64,000 nt of DNA from the NCBI GenBank assembly GCA_028285595.1, contig JANQOW010000113.1, positions 58,962 through 122,961 on the forward strand. Direction: 5' to 3'. Position 1 is the first letter of the stretch. Every line of letters starts with the position of its first letter. The notes under the pieces are model-generated. The model was not told where the DNA came from. It ran no database searches and saw nothing but the letters and a program-made list of their open reading frames with translations. Shown here piece after piece: positions 61,436 through 64,000 of this stretch. Made by a program: the position numbers and the translations under genes. Source of the stretch: Hyphomicrobiales bacterium (GTDB taxonomy: Bacteria; Pseudomonadota; Alphaproteobacteria; Rhizobiales; CAJQND01).

Positions 61436-64000
61436 ATGGCGGATCAGCGATCCTCGTCAGATGAAGAAGCGCAATTGGAGAACCTGGACTCTCTGAGACG
61501 CGATCCGGAATCTTCTACGACAATCTCGCAAACCAAAACCACAGGCGTCGCACCCGAGCAGGCCAACGACTTCGTTTTGGATGGAACGGTCGACACGCAG
61601 GAAACCGCTGCCAAGTCCGCCATCCATCACGGCTCGGCCACAACCCTTGAGCCAAACTTTACCGATTACGCTACAACCGGCGATCAGGGCCCTTCTGGTT
61701 TGCCGCCCCGCACCCAATCCGGCGCAGACGGCGCGTCGCCGCTTGGCTCGCCCAGCCCCGCACTGACCCCTGGTGCCCCTCTGGATGCACCATTGGCCGG
61801 CCCACAGGTCGCACCGCCGGCTCCCATTGCCAAAAGCCCGGGCGGAGGCGCCGGTTCGCGCAACAACGGCGAAAGCTTCCCCGATGTGGCTGGTCTGCAA
61901 ACTTTTGCGCCGCCCTTGGTTGAGCAGGGCGAAGACGCACCTGCCACGGCCGAGCGCGGTTCCGGCGGCGGCGGTGGTGGCGGAGGCGGCGGCGGCACGC
62001 TGGGCCCGTTTGCGATAGACGATAGTGCCGTGCTGGATGAAGACACATCGATCGTTATCGATGTACTCGCCAACGACCTTGATCTGGAAGGCGATCCCCT
62101 CAGCGTCTCGTCGGCGACGGCCGGCAACGGCTCGGTCAGCGTGCTCGCGGACGGCGCCTTGGACTACACGCCCGATCCCGATTTCTTCGGTACCGACACG
62201 ATCACCTACACCATCACCAACGGCAATGGCGGGACCGATACGGCGACCGTCTCCATCACGGTGAACCCGGTGGACGATGCCCCGGACGCCGTAGATGACA
62301 TTGCGACCACCGATGAGGACGCGGGCGTTTCCATAAACGTACTGGCCAACGACAGCGACGCAGACGGCGACACCTTGAGCGTGATCGCGGCCACAGCCAC
62401 CAATGGCACGGTCTCCATCCGCCCGGATGGTACGCTGGACTACACGCCCGATCCGGATTTCAACGGAACAGACACGCTCACCTACACCGTTTCCGACGGC
62501 ACGGGCGCCACGGACACAGCCACCGTGACCGTTAACGTCAACCCGGTGAATGACGGTCCTGACGCGATCGACGACACCGTTGTGGTTGATGAAGACGTGG
62601 GCGTCATCATCAGCGTTCTGGCCAATGACAGCGATCTGGACGGCGATGCGCTCAGCGTAACGTCTGCTTCCGCGACCAACGGCTCGGTCTCGATCCGTCC
62701 TGACGGGGCGTTGGACTATACGCCGAACACCAACTTCAACGGCACCGACACCCTCACCTACACGATTACCGATGGCAATGGCGGTACCGATACGGCCACG
62801 GTCTCGATCACGGTCAATCCCGTGAACGATGGGCCGGATGCCATGGATGATACCGCATCCATGGACGAGGACACTCCCGTCACCATCAATGTGCTGGCCA
62901 ATGACAGCGATGCGGAGGGCGATACGCTTAGCGTCACAGCCGCCACTGCCGGCAATGGCTCGGTGTCCATCCGCCCGGACGGCACCTTGGATTACACGCC
63001 AAACGGCGACTTTAACGGCACGGACACGGTCACCTACACGGTCTCGGACGGTAACGGGGCGACCGACACGGCCACCGTCACCATCACCGTCAATCCGGTG
63101 AACGATGGGCCCGTGGCGCTCGATGACACCGCTTCGGTGGATGAAGACAATTCGGTCACCATCAGCGTGCTGGCCAATGATAGCGACCTGGACGGCGACA
63201 CACTAAGTGTGACAGCGGCAACCGCCGGCAATGGCTCGGTCTCCATTCGCCCGGACGGCGCGTTGGACTATACGCCCAACACCAATTTCAACGGCACGGA
63301 CACGGTCACCTACACCATCTCCGATGGTAACGGCGCGACGGATACGGCCACGGTCACCATCACAGTGAACCCGCTGAACGACGGGCCTGTGGCGCTCGAT
63401 GACACGGCGTCTGTGGATGAAGACAGCGCGGTGACCATCACCGTGCTGGCCAATGACAGTGATCTGGACGGCGACACACTAAGTGTGACAGCGGCAACCG
63501 CCGGCAATGGCTCGGTCTCCATTCGCCCCAATGGCGCTCTGGACTATACGCCCAATACCAACTTCAACGGCACGGACACGGTCACCTACACGATCTCCGA
63601 TGGCAATGGCGCGACGGATACCGCCACGGTCACCATCACCGTCAATCCGGTGAATGATGGGCCTGTGGCCCTCAACGACACGGCGTCTGTGGACGAAGAC
63701 AGCGCGGTCACCATCAATGTTCTGGCCAATGACAGCGATCTGGACGGCGACACACTAAGTGTGACAGCGGCAACCGCGGGCAACGGATCGGTCTCCATTC
63801 GCCCCGATGGCGCTCTGGACTACACGCCGAACACCAATTTCAACGGCACGGACACCGTCACCTACACGATCTCCGATGGCAATGGTGCGACGGATACCGC
63901 CACTGTCACCATCACCGTCAACCCGGTGAATGACGGGCCCGTTGCCGTCGATGACACCGCGTCTGTGGATGAAGACAGCGCGGTTACCATCACCGTATTG
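61436..64000 (+). CDS. Giant cadherin/VCBS-like tandem-repeat protein, 5' part; continues past the window
   Basis: The frame opens at the ATG at 61436 and has no stop to base 64000, giving 855 codons here. Residues 1-175 are polar and Pro/Ser/Ala-rich with no signal peptide, then an 11-residue glycine run (177-187). From residue about 187, 92-residue repeats follow: core LDEDTSIVIDVLANDLD-type start, GNGSVSIRPDGALDYTP, NGTDTVTYTISDGNGATDTA and the joining NPVNDGP. Seven full units and part of an eighth are in the window. This layout is that of giant type I-secreted adhesins (BapA/LapA-like); a C-terminal secretion signal would lie outside. The ABC/ABC/HlyD genes on the other strand are the likely exporter. 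Confidence 0.9.
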   Translation, partial: MADQRSSSDEEAQLENLDSLRRDPESSTTISQTKTTGVAPEQANDFVLDGTVDTQETAAKSAIHHGSATTLEPNFTDYATTGDQGPSGLPPRTQSGADGASPLGSPSPALTPGAPLDAPLAGPQVAPPAPIAKSPGGGAGSRNNGESFPDVAGLQTFAPPLVEQGEDAPATAERGSGGGGGGGGGGGTLGPFAIDDSAVLDEDTSIVIDVLANDLDLEGDPLSVSSATAGNGSVSVLADGALDYTPDPDFFGTDTITYTITNGNGGTDTATVSITVNPVDDAPDAVDDIATTDEDAGVSINVLANDSDADGDTLSVIAATATNGTVSIRPDGTLDYTPDPDFNGTDTLTYTVSDGTGATDTATVTVNVNPVNDGPDAIDDTVVVDEDVGVIISVLANDSDLDGDALSVTSASATNGSVSIRPDGALDYTPNTNFNGTDTLTYTITDGNGGTDTATVSITVNPVNDGPDAMDDTASMDEDTPVTINVLANDSDAEGDTLSVTAATAGNGSVSIRPDGTLDYTPNGDFNGTDTVTYTVSDGNGATDTATVTITVNPVNDGPVALDDTASVDEDNSVTISVLANDSDLDGDTLSVTAATAGNGSVSIRPDGALDYTPNTNFNGTDTVTYTISDGNGATDTATVTITVNPLNDGPVALDDTASVDEDSAVTITVLANDSDLDGDTLSVTAATAGNGSVSIRPNGALDYTPNTNFNGTDTVTYTISDGNGATDTATVTITVNPVNDGPVALNDTASVDEDSAVTINVLANDSDLDGDTLSVTAATAGNGSVSIRPDGALDYTPNTNFNGTDTVTYTISDGNGATDTATVTITVNPVNDGPVAVDDTASVDEDSAVTITVL
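61994..64000 (+). repeat. Tandem 276-bp repeats in the giant gene
   Basis: Units start at 61994, 62270, 62546, 62822, 63098, 63374, 63650 and 63926 (the last incomplete), an exact period of 276 bp. Units from 63098 on share long identical stretches at the DNA level, so they are recent duplications; the first two are more diverged. Calcium-binding-type Asp clusters (for example ANDSDLDGDTLSV) recur in each unit. Confidence 0.95.

Noticed and set aside
62206..63798. Minus-strand open frames recurring every 276 bp
   Set aside because: They are antisense shadows of the tandem repeats in the giant gene; the plus frame is continuous and has clear domain character.

Overview
The window is 64 kb of GC-rich chromosome from an alphaproteobacterium. 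The best lineage evidence is gene content and order. irr lies divergent from fabA-fabB-fabI. secB, fxsA, a Tim44-like gene, mltA, an Smr gene, an XRE gene, hslU, hslV, hisB, a DUF2628 gene, hisH, hisA, hisF, hisE and coaA are contiguous. dapB is followed by gpmA, and a phasin gene with TGC-rich dyads is present. I cannot name the genus; a Hyphomicrobiales- or Parvibaculales-like organism is plausible. No rRNA, tRNA, CRISPR array, insertion sequence or phage gene was recognised.

Layout. 0-6.7 kb: an accessory catabolic-looking cluster (end of an ABM protein, IclR regulator, SDR, DAD-type cupin), then DUF1062, adenylate kinase, a phasin, a small secreted basic protein and a DadA-like FAD oxidoreductase. 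6.9-14.4 kb: signalling (response regulator-nucleotide cyclase fusion, OmpR-type regulator, multi-PAS hybrid kinase, GGDEF-EAL protein). 14.5-21.5 kb: unsaturated fatty acid synthesis (fabA, fabB, fabI) opposite irr, then an SH3 protein, a 2-hydroxyacid dehydrogenase, DUF1330, dapB and gpmA. 21.5-31.5 kb: an ATP-grasp protein with a membrane protein, a FadJ-thiolase beta-oxidation pair, and a trimethylamine-dehydrogenase-like flavoprotein overlapping an MttB-family methyltransferase, then an aldo/keto reductase. 31.6-44.1 kb: the housekeeping block (protein export, murein turnover, HslUV, histidine synthesis, CoaA, acyl-CoA ligase). 44.2-55.2 kb: mixed small and conserved genes (adenosine kinase-like, EI24, cupin/ABM pair, endonuclease III, Ada-like protein, TetR, iron alcohol dehydrogenase, VOC, GST). 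55.5-64 kb: a type I secretion locus (membrane-fusion protein and two ABC proteins) divergent from a giant repeat protein that runs off the right edge.

The most unusual part is the right end. The giant protein begins at 61436 and stays open to the last base. From about 61994 it consists of 92-residue (276-bp) cadherin/VCBS-like repeats in exact register, several almost identical at the DNA level. The two ABC proteins that probably export it have strongly degenerate nucleotide-binding motifs: one lacks Walker A, signature and Walker B; the other keeps Walker A but has Lys where the catalytic Glu should be. Other points worth attention are the response regulator-cyclase fusion in a two-component operon, the TMADH-like/MttB pair behind a 16-bp dyad, an Irr-type (ICE-like) box between irr and fabA, a family of palindromic repeats scattered between genes, and a second dispersed intergenic element present twice.
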